From the NCBI GenBank assembly GCA_026416975.1, contig JAOAEC010000004.1, positions 1 to 36,992 of the forward strand: DNA of 36,992 bases, written 5' to 3'. This document shows, piece after piece, positions 30,405 to 36,992 of the stretch; positions within the stretch are counted from its first letter, which is position 1, and each line of letters opens with the position of its first letter. The stretch comes from Patescibacteria group bacterium. GTDB lineage: Bacteria > Patescibacteriota > Microgenomatia > UBA1406 > GWC2-37-13. Under the pieces are notes generated by a model, which was not told the DNA's origin, did no database searches, and was given only the letters and a program-made list of their open reading frames with translations. Made by a program: the position numbers and the translations under genes.

Positions 30405-30959
30405 ATGGAAAAAAAAAGTAAAGAAAAAAAACTTGTTGAGCGAATCATTAAAAAAGACAAAAGAGCTATTTTTTTATTTTATAATCAACACAAAAAACTT
30501 GTTTTTAATTTTATTTATCAGAGAACCAAAGATTACTATTTATCAGAAGAGTTAACCCAAGATGTTTTTTTTGATTTTTTAGAGGGATTACGTGATTTTC
30601 GTTTTCAATCTTCTTTAAAAACTTTTTTGTTAGCAATTGCTAAAAATAAGACGATTGATTATTTTCGGAAGAAAAAAATAAAAAAAATTTTGTTTTCTTG
30701 CTTGCCAGTCCATTTGGTTGAGGGACTAAAAAAAGTTTTTTTAGAGGAAGAGATTGAGAAAAAAGAGTTGGCTTTTAAAATAAAAAAAGTTTTTGAAAAA
30801 CTACCAGATGATTATCAGAAAATTTTAAGACTAAAATATATTGACGGAGAACAAGTAAAACAGATCGCTGAAAAATTTAAATTAGGATTTAAGGCGACTG
30901 AAAGCTTGCTTTTTCGAGCCAGAAAGGCTTTTATTAAAGTTTTTAATCAACAGAGATGA
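30405..30959 (+). CDS. ECF-type RNA polymerase sigma factor
   Basis: A 184-aa sigma-70 family factor. Region 2 includes YLSEELTQDVFFDFLEGL (about residues 46-63) and the -10 recognition helix in FLLAIAKNKTIDYFRK. Region 4 includes LPDDYQKILRLKYIDG and EQVKQIAEKFKLGFKATES (about 130-165). It is not a recent copy of the factor at 19686, though the layout (sigma, then small membrane proteins) is the same. Its stop overlaps the next start (ATGA), so they are coupled. Confidence 0.9.
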   Translation: MEKKSKEKKLVERIIKKDKRAIFLFYNQHKKLVFNFIYQRTKDYYLSEELTQDVFFDFLEGLRDFRFQSSLKTFLLAIAKNKTIDYFRKKKIKKILFSCLPVHLVEGLKKVFLEEEIEKKELAFKIKKVFEKLPDDYQKILRLKYIDGEQVKQIAEKFKLGFKATESLLFRARKAFIKVFNQQR

Positions 30960-31189
30960 AAACAATTAGTTTGAAATTAAAAAAAAAGGTTGATGAGATT
31001 TTTATTGTCGAGCCAGCTGACTTGGGATTAGATTTTTTAACTGGTTTTTATAAAAAAACAACCCGTTATTTTAAAGTTGCCCCTTTTGTTTTTATTATTC
31101 CTCTTTGTTTTTTATCAGCAATTTTTTTGTATCTGATTTTTGGTAGTTTACTGATTAAATTAGTTAGTCTTCTTCAGTATGGTTTTTAA
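30956..31189 (+). CDS. Small membrane protein, possible anti-sigma factor
   Basis: A 77-aa protein with a soluble N-terminal half (about residues 1-40; VDEIFIVEPADLGLDFL) and one membrane helix (about 46-68). Coupling to the sigma gene by ATGA overlap and its topology, with a cytoplasmic N-terminus, suit an anti-sigma factor. No known anti-sigma motif is present, so this rests on position. The stop overlaps the following gene by 11 bases. Confidence 0.6.
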   Translation: MKTISLKLKKKVDEIFIVEPADLGLDFLTGFYKKTTRYFKVAPFVFIIPLCFLSAIFLYLIFGSLLIKLVSLLQYGF

Positions 31190-31817
31190 AAAAAATAAAC
31201 CAGCTGAAAAAATCGTGGTTGATTTTTTAACCGGTTTGATTTTGGTTTGGCGAAACTTATTCCTTTTGATTTTTTATCCTTACAAAATAGTAAGAAAAAT
31301 TAGTTTAGAGGGAGATTGGTATCAGGTTTGTTTGATCTTTTTGGGTGTTTTTGGTTATTTTAAGTTTGTTTATTTTTTAAGAGACAAACCTTATCCGGCG
31401 AGCTTGACTTTTTTGTTTTTTTTGATTAATTTTTTTTTAACAGTGAGTTTTTTTTGGCTATTTGCTTGGTTAATTGATAATAAAAAAACTAAGAAAGATT
31501 ATTTAAGTCTGATTCACACTTTTTCTTACTCGCTTTTGCCAACTTTAATCTGGTTTTTGACGGTTTCTATTTTTTATCTGATTCTTCCTCCGCCAAGAAC
31601 GACCTCGATCTTTGGAATTTCTTTTAGTGTTTTTTTCTTAGCTTTTTCTTTTAGTCTTTTAATCTGGAAGTTGATTTTGGTTTTTTTGAGTTTAAGATTT
31701 TCTCTGCGGTTGGGTTTTTACCGGATATTTTATTTTTTGATTTTTTATCTTTTGTGGTTTTTACCTTACTCAGTCTTTCTTTATCATTTTCGGATTTTTC
31801 GCGTGCCGTTTATTTAA
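31179..31817 (+). CDS. Yip1-like multi-pass membrane protein
   Basis: A 212-aa protein with about five membrane helices and a polar N-terminus. A segment near the start, VWRNLFLLIFYPYKIVRKI, and the following helix pattern resemble the Yip1/YIP1-like family, whose bacterial members have no established function. It is the last gene of the second ECF operon. It ends four bases into the convergent DUF262 gene, so the two transcripts overlap at the ends. Confidence 0.65.
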   Translation: MVFKKNKPAEKIVVDFLTGLILVWRNLFLLIFYPYKIVRKISLEGDWYQVCLIFLGVFGYFKFVYFLRDKPYPASLTFLFFLINFFLTVSFFWLFAWLIDNKKTKKDYLSLIHTFSYSLLPTLIWFLTVSIFYLILPPPRTTSIFGISFSVFFLAFSFSLLIWKLILVFLSLRFSLRLGFYRIFYFLIFYLLWFLPYSVFLYHFRIFRVPFI

Positions 31818-33613
31818 AGTTTTTGGTAATATTTTTTGATTTTTTCCGCCATTAATTTTCTTCTTTGATGTAAAAACTCTTCAAAGTTTTTATTATCTGC
31901 CTGAAAAATAAGTTCGGGAATACAGTTTTCTTTAAGATTTCTTTTTAAATCAACTTCATCATCAATCTCTCCTAAGACAAGTTTTTTGGTTTTAATCTGT
32001 TTTAAAATAATATCCATATATTCTTTGGGCGGTTTGTTTCCAATTCTGATATTAAGGTTTTTATCCATAAAAACATAGTTGGCGATTTGATTATAGGATT
32101 TTTTATCAAATCCGTATTTTTTAAGATAATTTTTTGGAAAAATATGATGAACATCACCTTGAGTAATCACCATATTTTCAACAGTTATCTGCGGAGATAA
32201 AAAGCCTTCGTTTTTTTGTTTTATTTGGGCGGCTAAATAAACATTAAAATGAGGACTGGTGATAATGGCTGATTCTAATTTTTGAATTAAACCGCTTTCC
32301 CAAAAATCAGGCCCTACTACCGAAGTTTCAATGCTGTTTAAGAAATCCAAAGGATTTTTATGGTGAAAATTTTTAATATCTTCATCAATTTTGCTTTCTG
32401 GCGAGCCAGAATATCTTTCAGTTAAAATTAATAAAACAAACCAACGTCTGACAACTTTATTAATAATTTCCGGTTTAATTTTTTTATTGATTAGCAAAAG
32501 ATACAAAGCATAAGCAAAGTTGATTGTCATTTTTGAACGAATTAGTTGATTGTGAATAAATCCAGCCGATCTGATAATTTTTAAAAAATTTTTAAAATGA
32601 TATTCATTAACAAAATCAAAAAAAGAGGCTTTGAATTTTTTATAAGTCTCTTCAATAATTTTTTCTTCAAACTTTTTTGTTTCAAAGTTTCTACCAGAAA
32701 GAAGAGAAACTAAATCTCTTAATCGGCCTCGTTTAAAACCGGAGGTAAAAACTACTCTGATGACATCGCGATAATCAGGGTCGTAAAGATCATCAATTTC
32801 ATTTTTAAGCCATTGAATTTTAGGAAAATATGATGTCTGGCAGAAATTTTGATGCTCTTCTTTTAGATCATAAAAAAAATTGGGGTTGATAGCCATATGG
32901 GAAAAATAATCAATGGCTTTTCTTAAGTTTAAACCGTCATATTTTTCATTAGCAGCCATCCGACTCATTGCAAAATCAGCTTGATTGAGCATTACGCCTT
33001 GACTGTTAATCCGGACAAAAATTTCAGTGACAGTTTCAATATCTAAATCACCTGATAGTTGGATAACACCAATCTGACGGTTTAAGATATTTTTTAATTT
33101 AGTGATTTTTTCATTTAAAAAATCAGGAGAAACATCAGGATTTTTTGAACAATAATCATTAATAAATTGAAAGTTGGTGGGATTATTAATAATTGTAGAA
33201 ATATCATCAATCCGGCTTTTATCTTTTTTTGTTTCTGAAACACTCACTTCAAACTCCTCGGTTTTTGGATTAAAAGCAATAATAATTCTTCTTTTTTTAA
33301 AGTTTTTATCAACAATTTCTAAACCTAAAAGAGCGGTGCTTAAAGCGATAATTCTTTGTTGGCCGTCAATTAAAATTTGTTTTCCTTCAGAGCTTTGGCC
33401 GTTTTTTAACTCAACTTTTGGAGAAAGCCAGGTGATAAGATAGCCTATTGGGAAACCTTTATATAAAGAATCAATCAGGTCGCGAACCTTATCCGCGCTC
33501 CAAATAAATGGTCGCTGAATTTCTGGAATGGCGATTTGGTTGCTGGTAATCCAAGAGAGAATATGACTGATATAGAACTGATTAACAGAGTACTTTTGAA
33601 TCTCAATGTCCAT
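31814..33613 (-). CDS. DUF262/HNH protein, GmrSD-like
   Basis: A 599-aa protein of the type IV restriction family (GmrSD). The DUF262 half has IPEIQRPFIW (29-38), YKGFPIG (51-57) and DGQQR (83-87), a ParB-like nucleotide-binding motif. The C-terminal part carries VHHIFPKNYL and, further on, NLNIRIGNKPP (about 488-528), an HNH-type nuclease site as in DUF1524. Single-chain forms of this size exist. It would cut modified or foreign DNA using nucleotide hydrolysis. No methyltransferase lies nearby. It opens the defence-like region, transcribed towards the second sigma operon. Confidence 0.85.
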   Translation of the reverse strand: MDIEIQKYSVNQFYISHILSWITSNQIAIPEIQRPFIWSADKVRDLIDSLYKGFPIGYLITWLSPKVELKNGQSSEGKQILIDGQQRIIALSTALLGLEIVDKNFKKRRIIIAFNPKTEEFEVSVSETKKDKSRIDDISTIINNPTNFQFINDYCSKNPDVSPDFLNEKITKLKNILNRQIGVIQLSGDLDIETVTEIFVRINSQGVMLNQADFAMSRMAANEKYDGLNLRKAIDYFSHMAINPNFFYDLKEEHQNFCQTSYFPKIQWLKNEIDDLYDPDYRDVIRVVFTSGFKRGRLRDLVSLLSGRNFETKKFEEKIIEETYKKFKASFFDFVNEYHFKNFLKIIRSAGFIHNQLIRSKMTINFAYALYLLLINKKIKPEIINKVVRRWFVLLILTERYSGSPESKIDEDIKNFHHKNPLDFLNSIETSVVGPDFWESGLIQKLESAIITSPHFNVYLAAQIKQKNEGFLSPQITVENMVITQGDVHHIFPKNYLKKYGFDKKSYNQIANYVFMDKNLNIRIGNKPPKEYMDIILKQIKTKKLVLGEIDDEVDLKRNLKENCIPELIFQADNKNFEEFLHQRRKLMAEKIKKYYQKL

Positions 33614-33817
33614 AAGAGTTTTATTAAGATTTTTTATATTATATTACAAAAATGACATTATTACAAAACAAAACAAACAAAAGAACTTTAATAAATTTCA
33701 CCCAATTTTTCAATTTAGATTTATTAGATTTATTAAGTTGCTGTTTTTTTATTTCTTCTTTGTAGATTTTTATCTTTTAGGTTATAAAAAATAGGGGGGG
33801 TTGGTAGAATAGAAAAC

Positions 33818-34001
33818 ATGTTAACCTTCATAACAAATGTTGGGTCTTCTAATTTTAAAAAAAGATTAGTTGATTTGATTAAAAAAGCACAGAATTAAAA
33901 TTTTTAGTTGGTTTTTTTACTTTTCAAGAATAAAAGAATTATATGAGTAATTAAAAGCTAAATTGAATCCTGTAAAAAATTTTGTATTGTTAAAGAAATA
34001 A
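33818..34001 (+). pseudogene. Remnant of a phospholipase-D-domain/helicase gene
   Basis: An ATG at 33818 starts MLTFITNVGSSNFKKRLVDLIKKAQ, which stops at 33896-33898. The neighbouring frames continue ELKFLVGFF, then YFSRIKELYE, then LKAKLNPVKNFVLL, each interrupted by stops. The composite resembles the N-terminus of large helicases with a phospholipase-D-like nuclease domain found in defence loci. Nothing of the rest remains. A run of seven G lies at 33794-33800. The other parts of 33614-34038 show nothing I can name. Confidence 0.5.
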
Positions 34002-34038
34002 TATTAATTTCAGAAATATTATGTATTATATAAATGTA

Positions 34039-34067
34039 TTGACTTTTTGATAAGGATATGGTATACT
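34039..34067 (+). promoter_or_regulatory. Strong promoter of the 71-aa/GHKL module
   Basis: TTGACT (34039-34044), 17 bases, TATACT (34062-34067), preceded by TGG at 34059-34061 as an extended -10. The predicted start near 34074 leaves a leader of about 22 bases. No Shine-Dalgarno sequence is seen before ATG 34096. It is among the best promoters in the window. Confidence 0.7.
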
Positions 34068-34095
34068 TATTAAGGGTTTAAAAATTAAAACTAAT

Positions 34096-34311
34096 ATGAA
34101 AAACAAAAGAGAAAGGTTTATCAGACTTGCTTCATATAGAACAAATGAAATTCTTAAACGACTTAAAATTCTTGGAAATTGCGCTAATAGGAGTGCTTAT
34201 GAGTATTATGAAGAGGATATCGAAAAAATATTTTCTTCTATTGAAAAAAAAGTTAGAGAAATCAAAGCAAAATTTCATTATCCAAAAAAGATAGAGGAAT
34301 TTAAATTGTAA
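34096..34311 (+). CDS. Small helical protein paired with GHKL ATPase
   Basis: A 71-aa, strongly charged, all-helical protein: RERFIRLASYRTNEILKRL, then NCANRSAYEYYEEDIEKIF, then IEKKVREIKAKF. It has no membrane segment and no Cys pair that would suggest zinc binding. I recall short proteins with this pattern (RLA-R-NE-L--L--LGN-NR--Y-Y) in defence-like loci, but I cannot confirm it. It could be a regulator, an antitoxin-like partner or a DNA-binding subunit. Its stop lies one base before the ATG of the ATPase gene, so the two are translated together. Confidence 0.75.
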   Translation: MKNKRERFIRLASYRTNEILKRLKILGNCANRSAYEYYEEDIEKIFSSIEKKVREIKAKFHYPKKIEEFKL

Positions 34312-34312
34312 T

Positions 34313-36613
34313 ATGTTTAATCTTTTTTTAAAAATATTACAGGCAAGAAATGAAGAAGATGTTACTTCAATAATAAAAAATAATAGCGAATTAAGCAATA
34401 AATCTAATTGGCACCCTTTAGATGATAAAGAAAATAATTTTGGTGAAATAGAGGCACAGGGAAGAAATCCTGAAAGGGCCCTTATTGAAAAGATAACTAA
34501 TGGAATTGATGCTATTTTAATGAAAGAATGTAGAGATCGAGGAATTGATCCAGAATCTCCTAACGCACCCAAGACCATAAATGAGGCATTAAGTCTATTT
34601 TTTAATATAGAAGAAGGAGACTTAAGTAGTATTCCAGAGGATAAAAAAGATAAATTAGCCTCATTAATTTATGTTGTTGCTGAAAATTTAGAAAATAAAA
34701 CCGCCAATTTCTACATTTTTGATAAGGGTGAAGGACAACATTCTGATAAATTCAAAGACACCTTTCTTAAATTGGGTGGGAATAAATCAAAGACCTATTT
34801 TGTTCATGGAAGATTTGGGACAGGTAGTTTTGGCGTTCTTCCTAATTGTGGTGATAATAAATATCAATTAATACTTTCAAAAAGAGGAGTAAAAGGAGAA
34901 AAAAGCTCATGGGGTTGGACAATTATAAGAAAAAATCGTCCTAAAGATTTACAATCTAAACATGCATGGTATGAATACTTTCTTCCTAATGGATCTATTC
35001 CAAGATTTGATGATGTTGAAGATTTAAGTAAAATAATAAAAGACTGTATAGGATATGATAAATTAGACTTATTAGATTTTAAACATGGAACACTATTAAA
35101 GCTATATAATTATGATCTTGTTAATTCGTCAGACATAGATAGAGATTTATATAGAATTTTTAATCGTTATCTTTTTTCACCAGCCTTACCGTTTAGAATA
35201 TTAGACGCACAGGTTAAAGGACATGTGGGGCCTGGTAAGGAAATTGATGGAAATGTTAACAGGCTTCGAAAAAACAAAGAACAATTAGAACAAAATGAAA
35301 AATTACAAATACAAAACGTTGAGTTGCCAAAACTAGGATTGATAAATATAGATATTTATATTGCTAAAAGAAATCCAGGCAAAAAAAGTTTTATTGAAAG
35401 TGAAAAAATTACTACGAATAACGAAGCAGTTTTTTTTATTAGAAACGGTCAATCTCATGGAGAGTTTTCAAGACAGTTTATAAGAGATGATCTTGGTTTA
35501 GAATATATAGCCAAAGATATTGCTATATATATTGATTGTACAAATACGCCACCAAGCGAATTTGATGAAATATTTCCTCCTACAAGAGATTCTTTGCGAG
35601 AAAACAAACACAGAGTCCTTGTTGAAGAAATATTATTAAAAGAATTGAGAGAATTTGAACCTTTAAAAGAAATTAATACGAGAAGAAGAAACGAAATAAT
35701 ATCTGAAAATATAGAAAAAACTAAAGACTTTGAATCTTATATTAATGATTTATATAATTTAGACCCAGCTCTTAGAAAGTTTTTAAGAGGGCAATTACAA
35801 GTAACCGATTTTTCTAGAGGAGGAGATAAAAATGAAGGAGAATATCATGGTAAGCTTTTCCCTACTTTTTTATTAATAAAAGATAAAGAAATAAAAAAAA
35901 CCGGATATAAATCAATTCCAATAAATTCATACGTAAGGGTGGATTTTGAAACAGATGCGTCAAACGACTATTTATTTAGAGAAAAAGATAAGGGTGAACT
36001 TCAATTTACCTATAGAGGATTAATAAGATCATATAAATTATACAACGGCAAATTAACGCTTAAGATTGTTCCACCAAAAAATAGTAAAGCTTATAGTGAA
36101 GAAAAATTTAAAATCATTATGACTAGACCATATGATAAACCGCTAACTCAAGAATTTAATATCAAATATGTTTCTGAAATAACACCACACACTAATCCTT
36201 CAACCCCTCCAAAACCTCCTAAAAATAATCAAATTAAGTTACCAAATAAACAAATTTTAACAAAAGAAGAATGGATAACAAACTATGATAAAAACGATCT
36301 TTGTGAATTTGTAACAGAAAAAAATAATGATTTATATATTCTTAAAGAAGTATTAATAAACGGTGATTTTCAACCTCTTTATGAATATTTAAAACAACAA
36401 AATCTTGCACAAAAAAAAATTGACGAGATGAAAAAACAATTTTTTTTAGCAACTTATATATCAGCTCTAATCATTCATAAAGATTTTGCTTCTGATTCAA
36501 CATATAAGAGAGAAACCGTTAGAACAGTAATGACAAAATTAGGTAAATGTTTACCATTTATATTATTTACAATACAAAAAAAATGGATTAAAGAATTAAA
36601 AATAACAGAATAA
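34313..36613 (+). CDS. GHKL (HSP90/MORC-like) ATPase, putative defence protein
   Basis: A 766-aa protein whose N-terminal 180 residues form a GHKL ATPase: E59-x3-N63-x2-D66 (EKITNGIDAI), D137-x-G139-x-G141 (DKGEG), and the late loop GRFGTGSFG (166-174). The middle (about 200-450) may be a transducer-like domain with FIRNGQSHGEF and PPTRDSLRE, resembling HSP90/MutL-type paralogues. A beta-rich segment (about 510-620), a Pro-rich linker (STPPKPPKNN) and a helical end follow. Related GHKL proteins occur in prokaryotic restriction and conflict systems. No nuclease motif is evident. It pairs with the 71-aa protein and has a separate strong promoter. Confidence 0.8.
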   Translation: MFNLFLKILQARNEEDVTSIIKNNSELSNKSNWHPLDDKENNFGEIEAQGRNPERALIEKITNGIDAILMKECRDRGIDPESPNAPKTINEALSLFFNIEEGDLSSIPEDKKDKLASLIYVVAENLENKTANFYIFDKGEGQHSDKFKDTFLKLGGNKSKTYFVHGRFGTGSFGVLPNCGDNKYQLILSKRGVKGEKSSWGWTIIRKNRPKDLQSKHAWYEYFLPNGSIPRFDDVEDLSKIIKDCIGYDKLDLLDFKHGTLLKLYNYDLVNSSDIDRDLYRIFNRYLFSPALPFRILDAQVKGHVGPGKEIDGNVNRLRKNKEQLEQNEKLQIQNVELPKLGLINIDIYIAKRNPGKKSFIESEKITTNNEAVFFIRNGQSHGEFSRQFIRDDLGLEYIAKDIAIYIDCTNTPPSEFDEIFPPTRDSLRENKHRVLVEEILLKELREFEPLKEINTRRRNEIISENIEKTKDFESYINDLYNLDPALRKFLRGQLQVTDFSRGGDKNEGEYHGKLFPTFLLIKDKEIKKTGYKSIPINSYVRVDFETDASNDYLFREKDKGELQFTYRGLIRSYKLYNGKLTLKIVPPKNSKAYSEEKFKIIMTRPYDKPLTQEFNIKYVSEITPHTNPSTPPKPPKNNQIKLPNKQILTKEEWITNYDKNDLCEFVTEKNNDLYILKEVLINGDFQPLYEYLKQQNLAQKKIDEMKKQFFLATYISALIIHKDFASDSTYKRETVRTVMTKLGKCLPFILFTIQKKWIKELKITE

Positions 36614-36665
36614 TACATAATTGACTCAATATTTAGAATTTGAATAATTTTGACAATACAATTAA

Positions 36666-36992
36666 ATGAAACTTTACCAACAGCGGGAAAAAAATTTATA
36701 TCATCCTAATTCAAAAGAGCCATTTCGAATCTCCCGCTCAAAAATGGAGTTGTTTTTAGAGTGTCCGAGGTGTTTTTATTTAGATAGACGATTAGGACTT
36801 AATCGGCCCGAGTCTCCGGCTTTTACTTTAAACAGCGCCGTTGATCATCTTCTGAAAAACGAATTTGATTTATTAAGAAAAAAAGGCCAGAGAAATCTTC
36901 TGATGAAAGAGTTTGATGTCAACGCCATACCTTTTAATCATCCAGATTTTTACAAATGGCGCGATGATGAAAATCATTTTATTGGCGCATCC
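36666..36992 (+). CDS. PD-(D/E)XK nuclease-superfamily protein (partial)
   Basis: The window ends inside this gene after 109 codons. The visible part, RISRSKMELFLECPRCFYLDRR, then TLNSAVDHLLKNEFDLLRKKG, matches the N-terminus of PD-(D/E)XK-type proteins with Cas4/RecB-like Cys pairs (CPRC). These are common in CPR genomes. The catalytic residues lie beyond the edge. A weak promoter (TTGACT 36621-36626, AATAAT about 16 bases on) precedes it, so it need not be cotranscribed with the ATPase. Confidence 0.75.
   Translation, partial: MKLYQQREKNLYHPNSKEPFRISRSKMELFLECPRCFYLDRRLGLNRPESPAFTLNSAVDHLLKNEFDLLRKKGQRNLLMKEFDVNAIPFNHPDFYKWRDDENHFIGAS

Noticed and set aside
33606-33794. 62-aa hydrophobic frame downstream of the DUF262 start
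   Set aside because: Low-complexity Phe/Lys/Ile sequence in intergenic AT-rich DNA without promoter or family pattern.
1-36992. Alternative genetic code with TGA as glycine
   Set aside because: TGA ends several genes at the expected place, for example in ATGA overlaps at 12985, 14378, 20591 and 30959, and reading through would fuse unrelated proteins.

Overview
The window is AT-rich, densely packed bacterial chromosome, most likely from Candidatus Patescibacteria (CPR), and probably from the Microgenomates side. Pointers are the small genes with little spacing, the near absence of Shine-Dalgarno sequences, a run of membrane-anchored proteins without close named relatives, a PD-(D/E)XK protein at the right end of a type common in CPR genomes, and an N-terminus at 23286 (NVGNQNTQQIGQ) that I associate with Microgenomates. 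The lineage call is inference. TGA acts as a stop, as ATGA overlaps show, so the UGA-to-Gly codes of Gracilibacteria and Absconditabacteria do not apply.

Layout. 1-600: left-pointing promoter with a palindromic operator, a GC-rich hairpin island, tRNA-Lys. 607-4037: trmD with an in-frame repeat/hairpin insert, a broken DMT permease, tRNA-Phe, a superoxide dismutase with a cysteine-rich tail, a nitrilase-type hydrolase. 4165-7693: an anchored protein and a GldA-GldF-GldG-type ABC operon. 7713-10456: Nudix and methyltransferase genes divergent from gltX, which carries heptamer-repeat inserts. 10457-15054: a decaying accessory stretch with broken DUF362, nucleoside hydrolase, SWIM-finger and HAD genes, two GNAT genes (one between 20-bp direct repeats), tRNA-Gly and an intact antitoxin/VapC pair under a repeat-bearing promoter. 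15060-18926: macro domain, phosphoesterase, double-Nudix protein, a deoxyribosyltransferase-like protein, GNAT and era. 19012-22706: radC, then an ECF sigma factor followed by membrane and secreted proteins. 22764-25389: GIY-YIG remnant, tRNA-Gln, two more GC-rich islands, a large anchored protein and an Hsp20 gene under a CIRCE-like operator. 25558-31817: DUF1858 protein, solitary 5S rRNA, a cell-surface cluster, a DUF4340 gene that usually travels with GldG, and a second ECF sigma operon. 31814-36992: a defence-like region with a DUF262/HNH protein, a decayed phospholipase-D/helicase remnant, a two-gene module (71-aa helical protein plus GHKL ATPase) with its own strong promoter, and the start of a PD-(D/E)XK gene.

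How it works together. Many -10 boxes end only 4-12 bases before the start codon, so many mRNAs should be leaderless or nearly so. Three divergent gene pairs share 18-28 bp promoters with overlapping -10 boxes. A heptamer tandem-repeat family and GC-rich palindromes occur both between and inside genes. The best candidate for an undescribed system is the 34096-36613 module. The Cys-tailed SOD, the repeat families and the consistent one-base losses in homopolymers of the broken genes also deserve attention.
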